Assembly: GCA_016712145.1 (NCBI GenBank)
Contig: JADJRO010000001.1
Location: forward strand, 1,984,501 to 2,048,500
DNA: 64,000 bases
Origin: Saprospiraceae bacterium
GTDB lineage: Bacteria; Bacteroidota; Bacteroidia; Chitinophagales; Saprospiraceae
Direction of reading: 5' to 3'
Shown: in pieces, positions 53,098 through 63,190 of the stretch
Numbering within the stretch: position 1 is the stretch's first letter
Layout: each line of letters starts with the position of its first letter
Made by a program: the position numbers and the translations under genes
Notes under the pieces: generated by a model
What the model was told of the DNA's origin: nothing
What the model saw: the letters and a program-made list of their open reading frames with translations, nothing else
The model's database searches: none

Positions 53098-54734
53098 TTA
53101 AGAAAGGTATTTTCCTTCAATGGGGAGGCGTCTACCCAAACCAAAGGATTTGGAAGAAACCCGAATTACAGGAGGTGATTGGTACCGTTTGAATTCCGCT
53201 TTGTTAACCATTTTCAAGGTTTTCAGTACAATTTCCGGATCAAAGCCCATTTCTATGATTTCTGATGGCCCTTTGCGATTTTCAATGTATTGATACAAGA
53301 TTTTATCAAGGATATTATAATCGGGCAATGAATCAGAGTCTTTTTGACCGGGTTTCAATTCTGCTGAAGGTGGTTTTTGGATGGTATTTTCAGGTATAAT
53401 GATCTTTTCCCGATTGATGTAACTGGATAATTGATAAACCTGGGTTTTGTAAACATCAGCCAAGACTGCCAATCCGCCGCACAAATCACCATATAGTGTG
53501 CCGTAGCCCACCGCCATTTCACTTTTGTTGGTGGTATTTAAAAGGATGGATGAAAACTTATTGGAAAAGGCCATCAACAGCATTCCACGAATGCGAGCCT
53601 GAATGTTTTCTTCCGTTACATTTTCGGGCAGATTTTAAAATAAGCTGCCAGGCTGGATTTGTATTCATCGTAAATACTTGCAATTGGAATGACATCATAC
53701 TGTATCCCAAGTTGCTCGGCCAATGCTTTTGCATCCAACACTGAACCCTCTGAAGAATAGGGTGAAGGCATTAAGAGGACACGTACCTGATCTTTGCCAA
53801 GTGCATCGACCGCAAGACAAGCGGTAAGGGCTGAATCGATGCCACCCGATAAACCAAGTATGGCCTTACTAAAACCCATTTTACTGAAATAGTCCCTGAT
53901 CCCTAATACCAAAGCTTTGTGGATGAGTTCAATTTCATTTTTTTCTTGTTCGCGATTGATGCCTCCTTTCAATACCTCATCCAATTCAAAATAGCGCTGG
54001 TCTTCAACAAAGAAAGGAAGTTCTTCATAGCACATACCGTCACCGGATAAAACAGCAGAACCCCCATCAAACAGAATGTCCGTTTGAGCACCGACGCAGT
54101 TTACATAAAACAGTGGAATTTTATATTTCAGGACATTCGCACGCAATACATTTAAACGGTCTTTTGCATGTTCATAGCAAAAAGGAGACGCTGAAAGATT
54201 GAGTATAAAGTCCGGTTTTTGATCTATGATTTCATCCAATGGGCAAATGGTGTACATAGGATTTTCATTCCCTAGATTCCAGATATCTTCACAAATGGTA
54301 ATGGCAATTTTTTTTGATTGAAAATGGACAATTTCAAAGCTACGATTTGGTTCAAAATAACGGTATTCGTCAAAAATATCATAGTTAGGTAATAGTGCTT
54401 TATGTGTAATGGATTGAACTTTTTTATTATACAAAAAGAATGCAGAATTAAATAAATCTTTGCCTTCGATCTCAGGATTCACCGTTGGAGCACCCACCAG
54501 GATGGCAATATCCGAACTCATTTCGCAGAGTTTATTAATCAAATCCATTGATTGTCTGATAAAGTCTCTGAATTCCAAAAAATCACGAGGCGGATAGCCA
54601 CAACTTGCCAATTCACTGAAACAAATCAGATCAGCTTGTTCCAATTTAGCTTTGAATATGGCATCTTGCATTTTAGCAAAATTTCCTTCAAAATTTCCGA
54701 TATGGTAGTTGAGTTGGGCGAGTGCAATTTTCAT
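53098..54734 (-). CDS. nadE: Glutamine-hydrolysing NAD+ synthetase, frameshifted
   Basis: This two-domain enzyme makes NAD+ from deamido-NAD with ammonia from glutamine. Frame one (53616-54734) has the nitrilase-type amidase (ICFSELASCGYPPRD with the Glu, NYDIFDEYRYF with the Lys region, INLSASPFCYEHAK-type Cys block) and the synthetase P-loop (LGLSGGIDSALTA). It then runs off at AAYFKICPKM. Frame two (53098-53583 and upstream) resumes at NVTEEN and has NTTNKSEMAVGYGTLYGDLCGGLAVLADVYKTQVY. Adding one base at the T4A4 run 53633-53640 joins them into a ~545-residue protein of normal length. Since NAD synthesis is essential and this is the only nadE in view, a consensus error is likely. Confidence 0.85.
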
Positions 54735-54782
54735 TACATTAAATAAGGAACAAGGTAAAGAAAAGTTTAGGAAGTCTGAGGG

Positions 54783-54960
54783 GAAATGCTGCTATGGTTC
54801 AATGCTGCAATGGTTCAATCTTAAAATTTTTGAATTGGAAATCTCAATCAATTTTAATAAACCATCGCAGTTTATAATTGTAAAATTTTAAATGCAGCCT
54901 TACAAACAAATTATACCATTGCAGGTTTGCAGGATTGCAGCATTGAACCATTGCAGCATT
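54783..54960. repeat. Word-repeat pair in inverted orientation, 178 bp
   Basis: AATGCTGCAATGGTTCAAT (54801-54819) and its exact reverse complement (54942-54960) border about 120 bp between nadE and the 55-kb T9SS gene. Further ATTGCAG/TGCAGGATTGCAG words surround the right arm. The size and layout resemble the 42.7-kb pair. Confidence 0.6.
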
Positions 54961-54969
54961 ATTATTGTC

Positions 54970-57900
54970 TTATTCTTTCAAAACCTTTTTGTACCATTTC
55001 TTTGAACTATTGTCAAAAATTTCAAGTATATATACTCCTTTCTGAAATTCTGATAGATCCAATGAAATACGTGATTTGCCTTTTGATATTTTTTGAATCA
55101 AGGATCGTTTGCCATTGATGTCAATAATAAAAACCAATAGTTCCTTTGCAGCTGCATGATCCAATTCCAATATTAAATTTGAACTAACAGGATTTGGAAA
55201 AACTTTAAAAAATGTTGCAGCTGGGTTTTCAATTTGGGTTGCACATTTCAAATGGTTTAGTGTGACTTCCCCCCCAGAATATAAATCACAAGCAGATCCT
55301 GCATTGGATCTAAAATTTTCTAATGCTCTGATCAACAAATTGGAGTGATTAGAAACACTTAGCCAGGAATTTGAATTTGCATCCCAATGCGCTACGCCGG
55401 TAATTGGATTACTTCCAATAGATCCAAACAAACCTCCTGCATACAGATCTCCACAATGAATTATTAAATCATAGATTCCTTCAAAACTAGAATTGACGCC
55501 AGTACTCATTGACGACCAATTGTTCCCATCCCATTGTGCAATAAATTGGGTATTGGCCACTACTATATTTCCAGCATTCACAGCTTCCTGAAAGCGTCCA
55601 CCAACAGCAAGTTTGTTGTTGTCAAATTGCAAAATGGCTTTGATGCCTTCTCCATTGTTTCCAATAAATAAATTGATGCCGTTGCCCAGGTTTTGCCAAA
55701 CATTCCCATTGAGTTGCGCTATATTTTTTAAAGGCGGACTAAATACCCCACCTGCAACCAGATTTCCATTAAACAAACCCAATCCATGAACGCCTCCTGA
55801 ATTCGTATTTGGAACATTGATTCCAGAACTTCCAAGATTGGTCCAATTGATTCCATTCCAGCGTGCAATGTTATTGGCTGGAATCTGAAATGCCCCGCCT
55901 GCGACCAATCCTTGTGGTGTAGACAATAAAGAGGTAACCCGATTAAAAATGCCGCCTGTTAAACCCGGGAACGAAGGATTCCAGGAACCTCCAGGAATGG
56001 TACCGCTCCACTCTGCAATGTTGTTTCCATTATTTGAAAATGCACCACCGGCATAGAGTTTTCCATTGTGTACTTCAAGCGCTTCAACGGTTCCATTAAA
56101 ACCTGCACCCAACGGCAACCAATTACTACCATCCCATGCTGCAATGGCATTAAATCCACCAAATGCAAATTGTCCACCGACAATTAATTTATTGTCATAA
56201 ACGGTCATGTCAGTAATAAAAAACTGGTTAGACAAGGTTGTCCAAGTTAAATTGACAGGATTGCACACAGTACAGCAAGTGTCCAGATGAAAAACAATGG
56301 GTCTGCATTCGTGAAATGCAATGTCATCTACTGCAAAATCACAACCTGAACCAGAGGGATGTACTGGTGCGCCAACCCTTATTTCAATAGGTACAGCTCC
56401 ATTTACAGTGCTGGTCCAATTGGCGCTGAGATTAATCCAGTTATCCGGAATTTCCGGCAAAGTGATTGTTGCTTGCAGTGTATTGAGAATCCAAAGTTCG
56501 ACCGTAGGATTTGTAAAATTATTGGAGGTATTTACCAGATTGTTTACAAATGCACAAAATGAATAATTGACTCCGAAATTTACATTTACAATTTGTCTCC
56601 AGCATACTGAACCTGCAACTGTTGTAGCATCTACTGCAAGAAAATTTCCGAGCGGTGTGCCCAAGGTATGATCTACACAAGCCCAGGCCAGATTAACCAA
56701 ATTGGTTGAATTCTTTACAGAATACCTACCATTACTTAATCCTAAATTAGGTGGCATGTAAAGATATCCATTTGTAAAGCCCACATTGCCCAAACTAAAG
56801 TCTCCATTTTGAACCAGGTTTGGCCCTGCTATCGCATTGGAATCGCATCTGCATGATTGGAATGGGGGCGCAGGACATTGTAGCATCAAGTGTTCATCAC
56901 AACGACCCGCAACGCCACCACTTGAATACGTATAACTGATATTGACTGTTACTGGATTCGTCACATTGCTTACACAAAAATTACCAGGATTAACATACCC
57001 TGCCGGAATAAAACCGGAACTGTGTGCAATCGTCATTTGATTGCCACTTGAATTGATCATCCAATTTGGATTTGCAATCGGATTAACGATGTTGCCTGAA
57101 CTCAGATTTAATAAAATTTGATTAAAGCAATTGGCAGTTGGATTATTCACGAATAAATCAAAACAACAAATTGCTTGTCCGTTGTTAAATGGATTTAATA
57201 TTGTAAAAAGTGAATCACATTTAGACGGAGGCGTAATTAAACAAAAAATTTGCGTATCCTGATAGGTTTTGCTTGTCAAAGGAAGTACATTAAAATCGAT
57301 AGGACTTGAAACCATGGAAGTTAATAAAGTTGGTATCGGATTCCTTTTGATAATATCGGTTATTAAATTGTGATTACAAGTAGTACCTGTACGACCTGAG
57401 CTATCTGTTTTGATTGTCAATACATTAAAATCAAAAGCAGAAGGTGGGTCCGCTTTGTAGCTATAACCGCTAATAAAACAAGAATTATTATTTAAAACTT
57501 CAACACTATTTCCCTGAGATGCAAACCCCTGATCATACGCACGATTCCAAATCACTTGATTTCCGGAATGAGCCAGTTTCATAAGCATGCAATTTCCAGT
57601 TCTGGTTGCGGGTCTTGGAGGAAAGGTTAGGCTTTCGGCACGGCCTGTAATCATAAAATCTCCGATGTTGGTAAATTCAAAATGAGAAGCTGCTTCAACA
57701 TCACCGACAATTTCATAATTATTTGCCCATAACGGATTTCCATTAATATCTGTTTTCATCATAAATACTTGCGACAAACTTGAATTCAAATCCGTTGAAT
57801 ACCCTGAAACCCAAATTTCTCCTAGGGATCCTGCATTAAATAAGCAAGAGCCCTGAATGCACGTTGCGTATTCTGCTGCATTTGGAGCTATGTCGTAAGA

Positions 57901-58683
57901 TGTAATCCAAATTAGGTTTCCAGTCGTTGCATCAATGTTTAGAATAAATAATTCGTCATTTCCATTCGGACCCAGAATCACACCGGTAACAAAATAATTC
58001 GAACTACTTGCACATGAACTCGCTTGTGTAGCAAAACTGGTAACGGAAGTTGCAATCGCCGAATTTACTGTAGCATAATTTCGATACCAGATTTGATTTC
58101 CATTGCAATCTAATTTTACAGCCTGTATATTGTAAACACCATTGCTTTCTCTTGAGCCGACCATGATGAAATCGCCATTGCCATCTTCTTTGATACAAGT
58201 GGCTTCTTCCCTACTAAAATTAGATCCGATGTTTCGTGACCAGATTGGATTGCCGTTGATGTCAATAAGAATCGCTAACATGTTATTACCTGTTCCAAAA
58301 TCTTCATTTGCAGCAATAATGTAAGCCCCGTTTCCGCAGCTCGTTTTCTCCATCCAGGCAGCTGATTCCGTTCCATCTTGTCCCAGTAATTTAGCAGGAT
58401 TCAATAAAAACCCAGTTGAATTTAAATTTAAATATTGCAGATCCCCACTTGGATTAAAGATTCCATTTGGATGATTGTTATTATCTGCTAAAATAAAATA
58501 ATTACCAGAATTTGTTTGCAATCCCCTTACAGCGCGCTCATTCGATGGAAAGGTAAATCCAACAGCAGTTTGGAATTGCGCGCATGCATGTTCGCAAATA
58601 CCTACAAAACTTACTATAAAAATAAATTTAAGATAGTATGTGTTTAGAGAAATTAGCAATGCTTTTAAGTTTGAAATTTTCAT
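54970..58683 (-). CDS. Large secreted beta-propeller protein with T9SS sorting domain
   Basis: A 1237-residue exported protein. The signal peptide spans ~1-36 (KFIFIVSFVGICEHACAQ). Residues ~40-450 hold blade-like repeats (GNGDFIMVGSRESNG..., DINGNPLWANNY) of a propeller. Residues ~480-620 are Cys/Asn-rich and unassigned. Residues ~630-830 look like a carbohydrate-binding domain (LVQNGDFSLGN...VDDIAFHEC). Residues ~830-1150 carry GG-F-x-WDG/WNG-x-W-LG repeats of a second propeller. The last ~75 residues are a type A sorting domain (VFPNPVSSNLILEL..., GVYILEIFDN). The ATG at 58683 is used; a TTG at 58692 is possible. It is probably attached to the cell surface or released. The ligand is unknown. 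Confidence 0.85.
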   Translation of the reverse strand: MKISNLKALLISLNTYYLKFIFIVSFVGICEHACAQFQTAVGFTFPSNERAVRGLQTNSGNYFILADNNNHPNGIFNPSGDLQYLNLNSTGFLLNPAKLLGQDGTESAAWMEKTSCGNGAYIIAANEDFGTGNNMLAILIDINGNPIWSRNIGSNFSREEATCIKEDGNGDFIMVGSRESNGVYNIQAVKLDCNGNQIWYRNYATVNSAIATSVTSFATQASSCASSSNYFVTGVILGPNGNDELFILNIDATTGNLIWITSYDIAPNAAEYATCIQGSCLFNAGSLGEIWVSGYSTDLNSSLSQVFMMKTDINGNPLWANNYEIVGDVEAASHFEFTNIGDFMITGRAESLTFPPRPATRTGNCMLMKLAHSGNQVIWNRAYDQGFASQGNSVEVLNNNSCFISGYSYKADPPSAFDFNVLTIKTDSSGRTGTTCNHNLITDIIKRNPIPTLLTSMVSSPIDFNVLPLTSKTYQDTQIFCLITPPSKCDSLFTILNPFNNGQAICCFDLFVNNPTANCFNQILLNLSSGNIVNPIANPNWMINSSGNQMTIAHSSGFIPAGYVNPGNFCVSNVTNPVTVNISYTYSSGGVAGRCDEHLMLQCPAPPFQSCRCDSNAIAGPNLVQNGDFSLGNVGFTNGYLYMPPNLGLSNGRYSVKNSTNLVNLAWACVDHTLGTPLGNFLAVDATTVAGSVCWRQIVNVNFGVNYSFCAFVNNLVNTSNNFTNPTVELWILNTLQATITLPEIPDNWINLSANWTSTVNGAVPIEIRVGAPVHPSGSGCDFAVDDIAFHECRPIVFHLDTCCTVCNPVNLTWTTLSNQFFITDMTVYDNKLIVGGQFAFGGFNAIAAWDGSNWLPLGAGFNGTVEALEVHNGKLYAGGAFSNNGNNIAEWSGTIPGGSWNPSFPGLTGGIFNRVTSLLSTPQGLVAGGAFQIPANNIARWNGINWTNLGSSGINVPNTNSGGVHGLGLFNGNLVAGGVFSPPLKNIAQLNGNVWQNLGNGINLFIGNNGEGIKAILQFDNNKLAVGGRFQEAVNAGNIVVANTQFIAQWDGNNWSSMSTGVNSSFEGIYDLIIHCGDLYAGGLFGSIGSNPITGVAHWDANSNSWLSVSNHSNLLIRALENFRSNAGSACDLYSGGEVTLNHLKCATQIENPAATFFKVFPNPVSSNLILELDHAAAKELLVFIIDINGKRSLIQKISKGKSRISLDLSEFQKGVYILEIFDNSSKKWYKKVLKE

Positions 58684-58864
58684 AAGAACCAATTTAGAAA
58701 TTAAAAATTAATCAAGCAAAGGGCTTCGATTGCATTTGTTTAATTGAATGCAAAAATTTCGATTTTCAAGACAAATCGGGTAGGATTAAATAGATAGCAT
58801 TTAGGCGCAAATGCTTTTAAAGATACTACAAATTATCCAGATTCAGATTGCCCTGAAAATTTCC

Positions 58865-58872
58865 TACTTTTG
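58865..58872 (+). promoter_or_regulatory. -7 promoter box for dnaX
   Basis: TACTTTTG matches TAnnTTTG, 15 bp before the ATG at 58888. It lies over the alternative TTG start at 58870, which supports the shorter protein. Confidence 0.5.
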
Positions 58873-58887
58873 CCCACCACAAAACTC

Positions 58888-60591
58888 ATGGATTCATTTA
58901 TCGTATCAGCCCGTAAATACCGCCCTTTAAAATGGACGGATGTCATTGGTCAGGAACACGTTGCCCATACCCTTAAGAATGCCCTAGCAAAAGGCCAGAT
59001 TGCACATGCCTTTCTGTTTTGCGGTCCCAGGGGTGTTGGCAAAACCACCTGTGCCCGGATTTTGGCTAAAGTACTCAATTGTACCAATCCCAGCGCTGAT
59101 TGGGAGCCTTGCAATTCCTGTGATAATTGCCGGGCTTTCATGGAAAATGCTTCTTTTAATATTTTCGAGCTGGATGCGGCTTCCAATAATTCGGTTGAAG
59201 ACATCCGCGAATTGGTTGATCAGGTGCGTTACCAACCCCAGGCTGGAAAATATAAAATCTATATAGTCGATGAGGTTCATATGTTATCAACGGCGGCTTT
59301 TAATGCTTTTTTGAAAACCCTGGAAGAACCTCCACCCTATGCCAAATTTATTTTAGCTACAACTGAAAAACATAAAATCATACCAACCATTTTAAGCCGT
59401 TGTCAGATTTATGATTTTAGGAGAATTCAGGAAAAGGACATCGTATTTCAGCTTGAAAAAATTTGTCAACAGGAATCCATTCAAGCCGAAGATGAAGCAC
59501 TGCACTTAATTGCACAAAAAGCGGATGGTGCGCTGCGGGATGCTTTATCTATTTTTGACCGCATTAAAAGTTTCTCTGATAAAAGTATTTTATATAAAGA
59601 TGTAGTTGAAAATTTGAACGTACTAGATTACGATTATTTTTTCAAATTTTCTGATGCTTTTCTAACAGAAAATGTGGAAGCCGCATTGGTATTGCTGGAT
59701 CAAGTATTATCTCTTGGTTTTGATCCTGAAATTATCCTGGAAGGCATGGCTTCCCATTTCCGCAATTTGATGATCGTCAAAGATCCCAATTTACAGTCTT
59801 TGTTTGAAGGAAGTGATGCAATCAGAAAAAAATACATCCAACAAGCAGAAGCATGCAGACTTTCTGATTTAATTAACTGGCTGGATCAAGTACATGAATC
59901 AGATGTCAATTTAGTTAGGAGTAGAAACAAACGCTTGCATATAGAAATTTTATTGATTAAAATTTGTTATGCTTCCCGAAAAAAAATGGATCAGGTACTG
60001 TCTGATCCGTCTCCAACTGAAAATATAAGTACTCCTTTAGCATCTAATCCTGGTAAAACAGAAAAAAAAGAAAGTGAAACCAGTCCGGTTGTAAAAAAAG
60101 TCAACATCGCTGCTTCACAAATCATGAAAGATGCATTTATGATTCCAAAATTGGGGAATTTGGATTCATTGAAACAAAAAATTGAAGCAGATGAAAAACA
60201 AAAGCAAGAGAAATTAATCGATTTTACTGAGGAAAATTTTCTGCAATTTTGGGAAGATTGTAAACGGGATGAAAAATCAGCTTCATTTAAAGTCATGTTA
60301 AACAGCACTAAAGTAAAATGGGAACCACACAGCATTACTATTTTAACCGGTTCCGGCATTGTGCGCGATTCTATCCGGATGGAATTGAAACTCGATGAAA
60401 AAATACGCAATACCTTTTCAACAAAAAACATTACCAGCCGAATTGAAATAGATCCTGAACTGGCAGCACTGGAAGAAAAAAAAATTGTAAAAAAATTATC
60501 TGCCAATGAAAAATGGGATATGATGCTTGCCAGTAACCAAAAGCTTTCGGATTTAAAGGACGTATTTTCATTAAAGATGGATGAAGATTGA
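58888..60591 (+). CDS. dnaX: DNA polymerase III subunit gamma/tau
   Basis: Clamp-loader ATPase of the replisome. The 567-residue protein has the AAA+ core: YRPLKWTDVIGQEHV, Walker A GPRGVGKTT (~46-54), and a four-Cys zinc module beginning at Cys in LNCTNPSADWEPC (then CDNC). FELDAASNNSVEDIRELV, DEVHMLS (Walker B) and LEEPPPYAKFILAT follow, with SRC near the sensor region. Residues ~370-567 are a divergent tau-like tail that is Lys/Glu-rich. No obvious slippery A-run for a gamma product was identified. The pyrD gene begins 10 bp after its stop. Confidence 0.94.
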   Translation: MDSFIVSARKYRPLKWTDVIGQEHVAHTLKNALAKGQIAHAFLFCGPRGVGKTTCARILAKVLNCTNPSADWEPCNSCDNCRAFMENASFNIFELDAASNNSVEDIRELVDQVRYQPQAGKYKIYIVDEVHMLSTAAFNAFLKTLEEPPPYAKFILATTEKHKIIPTILSRCQIYDFRRIQEKDIVFQLEKICQQESIQAEDEALHLIAQKADGALRDALSIFDRIKSFSDKSILYKDVVENLNVLDYDYFFKFSDAFLTENVEAALVLLDQVLSLGFDPEIILEGMASHFRNLMIVKDPNLQSLFEGSDAIRKKYIQQAEACRLSDLINWLDQVHESDVNLVRSRNKRLHIEILLIKICYASRKKMDQVLSDPSPTENISTPLASNPGKTEKKESETSPVVKKVNIAASQIMKDAFMIPKLGNLDSLKQKIEADEKQKQEKLIDFTEENFLQFWEDCKRDEKSASFKVMLNSTKVKWEPHSITILTGSGIVRDSIRMELKLDEKIRNTFSTKNITSRIEIDPELAALEEKKIVKKLSANEKWDMMLASNQKLSDLKDVFSLKMDED

Positions 60592-60601
60592 GTGAGCCAG
60601 C

Positions 60602-61648
60602 ATGTGGAAACTTCTTAAATCATTTTTCTTTTTACTGGATGCAGAGCGAGCACATTATCTTGCTATGGATTTATTGGCGTTTTCATTAAAAATTCCGGTA
60701 ATTTCTCAACTGCTTAAACGTTCGTTTAAATTTGAATCGGATTTGTTGCATACAGAAATCTGTGGTATGAATGCAACGAACCCCATCGGATTGGCCGCAG
60801 GTTTTGATAAAGATGGAAATTGGTTGAATGTATTGATGCTTTTAGGTTTTGGACATATCGAATTGGGTACAGTGACAAAACGTCCTCAATCAGGAAATCC
60901 TAAACCCAGATTATTCAGACTTATTAAAGACCGGTCTATTATTAATCGGATGGGCTTTAATAATCTAGGCGTAGATGCATTGGTTGAACGATTAAAAAAA
61001 TTCCATAAACCAAATGGATTAATCCTTGGCGGAAATATTGGAAAAAACAAAGAAAGCCTTGATGATCAAATTATACAAGATTATCTATATTGTTTTACTG
61101 CCTTGTTTGATTTTGTAGATTATTTTACCATTAATGTCAGTTCGCCTAATACACCGGGTTTAAGAGCATTGCAAGATAAAGAACCGCTGAACGCATTGTT
61201 GTCTGCCATTCAATTAGAAAATAAAACGCATTTAAATAAAAAACCCTTGTTTTTAAAAATAGCTCCTGATTTAAGTGCAGAAGCTCTGGATGATATTTTA
61301 GAAGTGGTTCAAGCCAATGACTTTTCAGGAATTATTGTTTCCAATACGACCATTGACCGTCCTGATTTTTTACTAGAAAAAGAAATTGCAAAAGAAAGCG
61401 GCGGATTAAGTGGAGAAGCCTTGCATTCAAAATCATTGCAAGCTTTGCATCATTTAAAATCAAAAGCGAAGCCAAAACTTATATTAATTGGCGTTGGGGG
61501 TATTATGAATGAAGCAGCTGCTTTAGAACGACTGAAAGCCGGTGCAAACTGGATTCAAATTTATACCGGAATGATTTATGAAGGACCCTGGTTTATTAAA
61601 AAAATAAAACAAGAATTAATAAAACCCAAAGCACACCAGCGCAACTAA
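60602..61648 (+). CDS. pyrD: Dihydroorotate dehydrogenase (quinone), class 2
   Basis: Oxidises dihydroorotate to orotate in pyrimidine synthesis, passing electrons to membrane quinones. The 348-residue FMN protein has a class 2 N-terminal amphipathic membrane-binding part (~1-45: LLKSFFFLLDAERAHYLAMDLL), NPIGLAAGFDKDGN, ELGTVTKRPQSGNPKPRLFRL, NRMGFNN and INVSSPNTPGLR with the catalytic Ser. LKIAPDLS and IGVGGIMN complete the barrel. It follows dnaX by 10 bp and overlaps the convergent flavin-reductase stop by 4 bp. Confidence 0.94.
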   Translation: MWKLLKSFFFLLDAERAHYLAMDLLAFSLKIPVISQLLKRSFKFESDLLHTEICGMNATNPIGLAAGFDKDGNWLNVLMLLGFGHIELGTVTKRPQSGNPKPRLFRLIKDRSIINRMGFNNLGVDALVERLKKFHKPNGLILGGNIGKNKESLDDQIIQDYLYCFTALFDFVDYFTINVSSPNTPGLRALQDKEPLNALLSAIQLENKTHLNKKPLFLKIAPDLSAEALDDILEVVQANDFSGIIVSNTTIDRPDFLLEKEIAKESGGLSGEALHSKSLQALHHLKSKAKPKLILIGVGGIMNEAAALERLKAGANWIQIYTGMIYEGPWFIKKIKQELIKPKAHQRN

Positions 61649-62520
61649 ATACTCATCAACAAAGCGGCAGCTTTTTCCAATTGATTTCCATTAAAATACT
61701 CTTGTGCAATCTGGTGTTTGGTATCAGAATCTAATTTTAAAATTTGATCACCGGATTCCCAGCCTAAAATCGTTGTGATTGCTTCCTGATTTGTGGGCAA
61801 TTCTTTCATTCCTGCCAATGCACCTATGAGGTTGGCAGTAATAAATTTACTTTGGCGGATGTGTTCCGGGAGCTTTGGATACCCAACAACCGGCAATTTA
61901 TGGGATTGTGGCATGCTCATTACAGCAGCACCACTTGCACGTACATAAAATGCACGACCCATGCGACCCATAAGATCTATTTTATGCGGATCAATCCGTT
62001 GGTTTTCATCTAAAACCGATTCATCTATATGCATACAGACCACATTGCAGATGATTAAATGACCTGCACCACCTTGGTCTCCCAGTGTTAAAATATCTGT
62101 GACGCGGCATTCCATGTTAACTGGTGATTCCTTTACTAAGGGTGGTTTTACTTGTGAAGCTGGCACTGGAGTCAATCCCGTTTGTTCAAATTCACTGATG
62201 CCATTTGGAAAATCAACTGAACAAACCATCATTTGGCGAACGATGGGATATGAAACTACATTGACCACACATTCTTTGGATGCCATAATATTGTGTAAGG
62301 TGTCTTTGGTCGTATTGTTTTCAACCCGACGGTTTGAAGAAAAAACCAAAATGGGTGGATTGCTGCTAAAGGCATTAAAAAAACTGTAAGGTGCCAGATT
62401 GACACGTCCTTCAGGATCTATGGTGCTCACAAATGCAATCGGTCGCGGTGCTACTGCCCCTAACAAATATTGATGTAAATCTGGAGTGGGCAAGGTCCCT
62501 GGTGTTATAATTCGCTTCAT
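61645..62520 (-). CDS. Flavin reductase-like FMN-binding protein
   Basis: A 291-residue cytosolic protein of the flavin reductase-like/flavoredoxin domain. Residues ~18-190 have GAVAPRPIAFVSTIDPEGRVNLAPYSFFNAFSSNPP (blocks APRPIAFVST and NLAPYSFFN), FSSNRRVENNTTKDT and ECVVNVVSY. The C-terminal ~80 residues are a polar extension not found in small reductases. Members bind FMN and reduce it or act in electron transfer; the true substrate is unknown. It converges on pyrD with a 4-bp stop overlap and faces away from the thioredoxin gene. Confidence 0.8.
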   Translation of the reverse strand: MKRIITPGTLPTPDLHQYLLGAVAPRPIAFVSTIDPEGRVNLAPYSFFNAFSSNPPILVFSSNRRVENNTTKDTLHNIMASKECVVNVVSYPIVRQMMVCSVDFPNGISEFEQTGLTPVPASQVKPPLVKESPVNMECRVTDILTLGDQGGAGHLIICNVVCMHIDESVLDENQRIDPHKIDLMGRMGRAFYVRASGAAVMSMPQSHKLPVVGYPKLPEHIRQSKFITANLIGALAGMKELPTNQEAITTILGWESGDQILKLDSDTKHQIAQEYFNGNQLEKAAALLMSI

Positions 62521-62594
62521 AAATGGATTTAATTGATTGCCCGTGATTTGTCGGACCTCAAAATTAAGTAATATTGCAGCCTCTTATACTTATT

Positions 62595-63119
62595 ATGCAG
62601 AAATACCTCTTAGGCCTTAGCGGCATTTTATTTTTTTCTTACCTGATTTATTATTTTTTTTTCAATACCATGCTGGTATTGGGACAGCAAGCCCCCAATT
62701 TTGAAGTTGAAAATTTGCGGAAAAATAAAATCAATTTAGATAGTTTTAAAGGGCAGTATGTTTTAATAGATTTTTGGGGTTCCTGGTGCGCTCCTTGTCG
62801 TCAGGAAAATAAAATCCTAACCATGATGTATGCCCACTATAGAGATCAAAAATTTAAAAAAGCAGAAGGAATTCAGTTTTTAAGCATTGCCTTTGACCAG
62901 GATCCGGCTGCTGCTTTAAAAGCCATTGAAAACGATGGTTTGATCTGGCCTCATCATGTCATCGAACCCAACATGTTTGAAAGTCAATTGGCTAAAATTT
63001 ATAAGATTAAGTCAATTCCAGCAAAATACCTGATTGGACCTGACCAAATTATCATGTTGGCGGACCCCAGTATTCGTGAATTAGATGATTTTTTGGCGTT
63101 TCAAATACTAAAAAACTGA
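62595..63119 (+). CDS. TlpA-like membrane-anchored thioredoxin
   Basis: A 174-residue protein with an N-terminal signal anchor (LLGLSGILFFSYLIYYFFF), which places the thioredoxin domain in the periplasm. The active site is WGSWCAPCRQEN (CAPC). PNFEVENLRKNKINLDSFKGQYVLIDFWGSWC is the AhpC/TSA-type start, read here by its blocks PNFEVENL and YVLIDFWG. IKSIPAKYLIGP carries the cis-Pro. TlpA-type proteins reduce or oxidise cytochrome c maturation and other periplasmic disulfides. ATG at 62595 is chosen over a TTG seven codons before. It stands 71 bp before grpE. Confidence 0.87.
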   Translation: MQKYLLGLSGILFFSYLIYYFFFNTMLVLGQQAPNFEVENLRKNKINLDSFKGQYVLIDFWGSWCAPCRQENKILTMMYAHYRDQKFKKAEGIQFLSIAFDQDPAAALKAIENDGLIWPHHVIEPNMFESQLAKIYKIKSIPAKYLIGPDQIIMLADPSIRELDDFLAFQILKN

Positions 63120-63190
63120 CAAATTGACCTAATTTCAGTTGTGGCAGTATAATTGACCTTAGTCTTTCCAGTGAATCAGAATTTAATAGT

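Noticed and set aside
59991..60506. 171-residue frame antisense to dnaX
   Set aside because: Low-complexity Ser/Phe composition produced by the Lys/Glu-rich tail of dnaX on the other strand.
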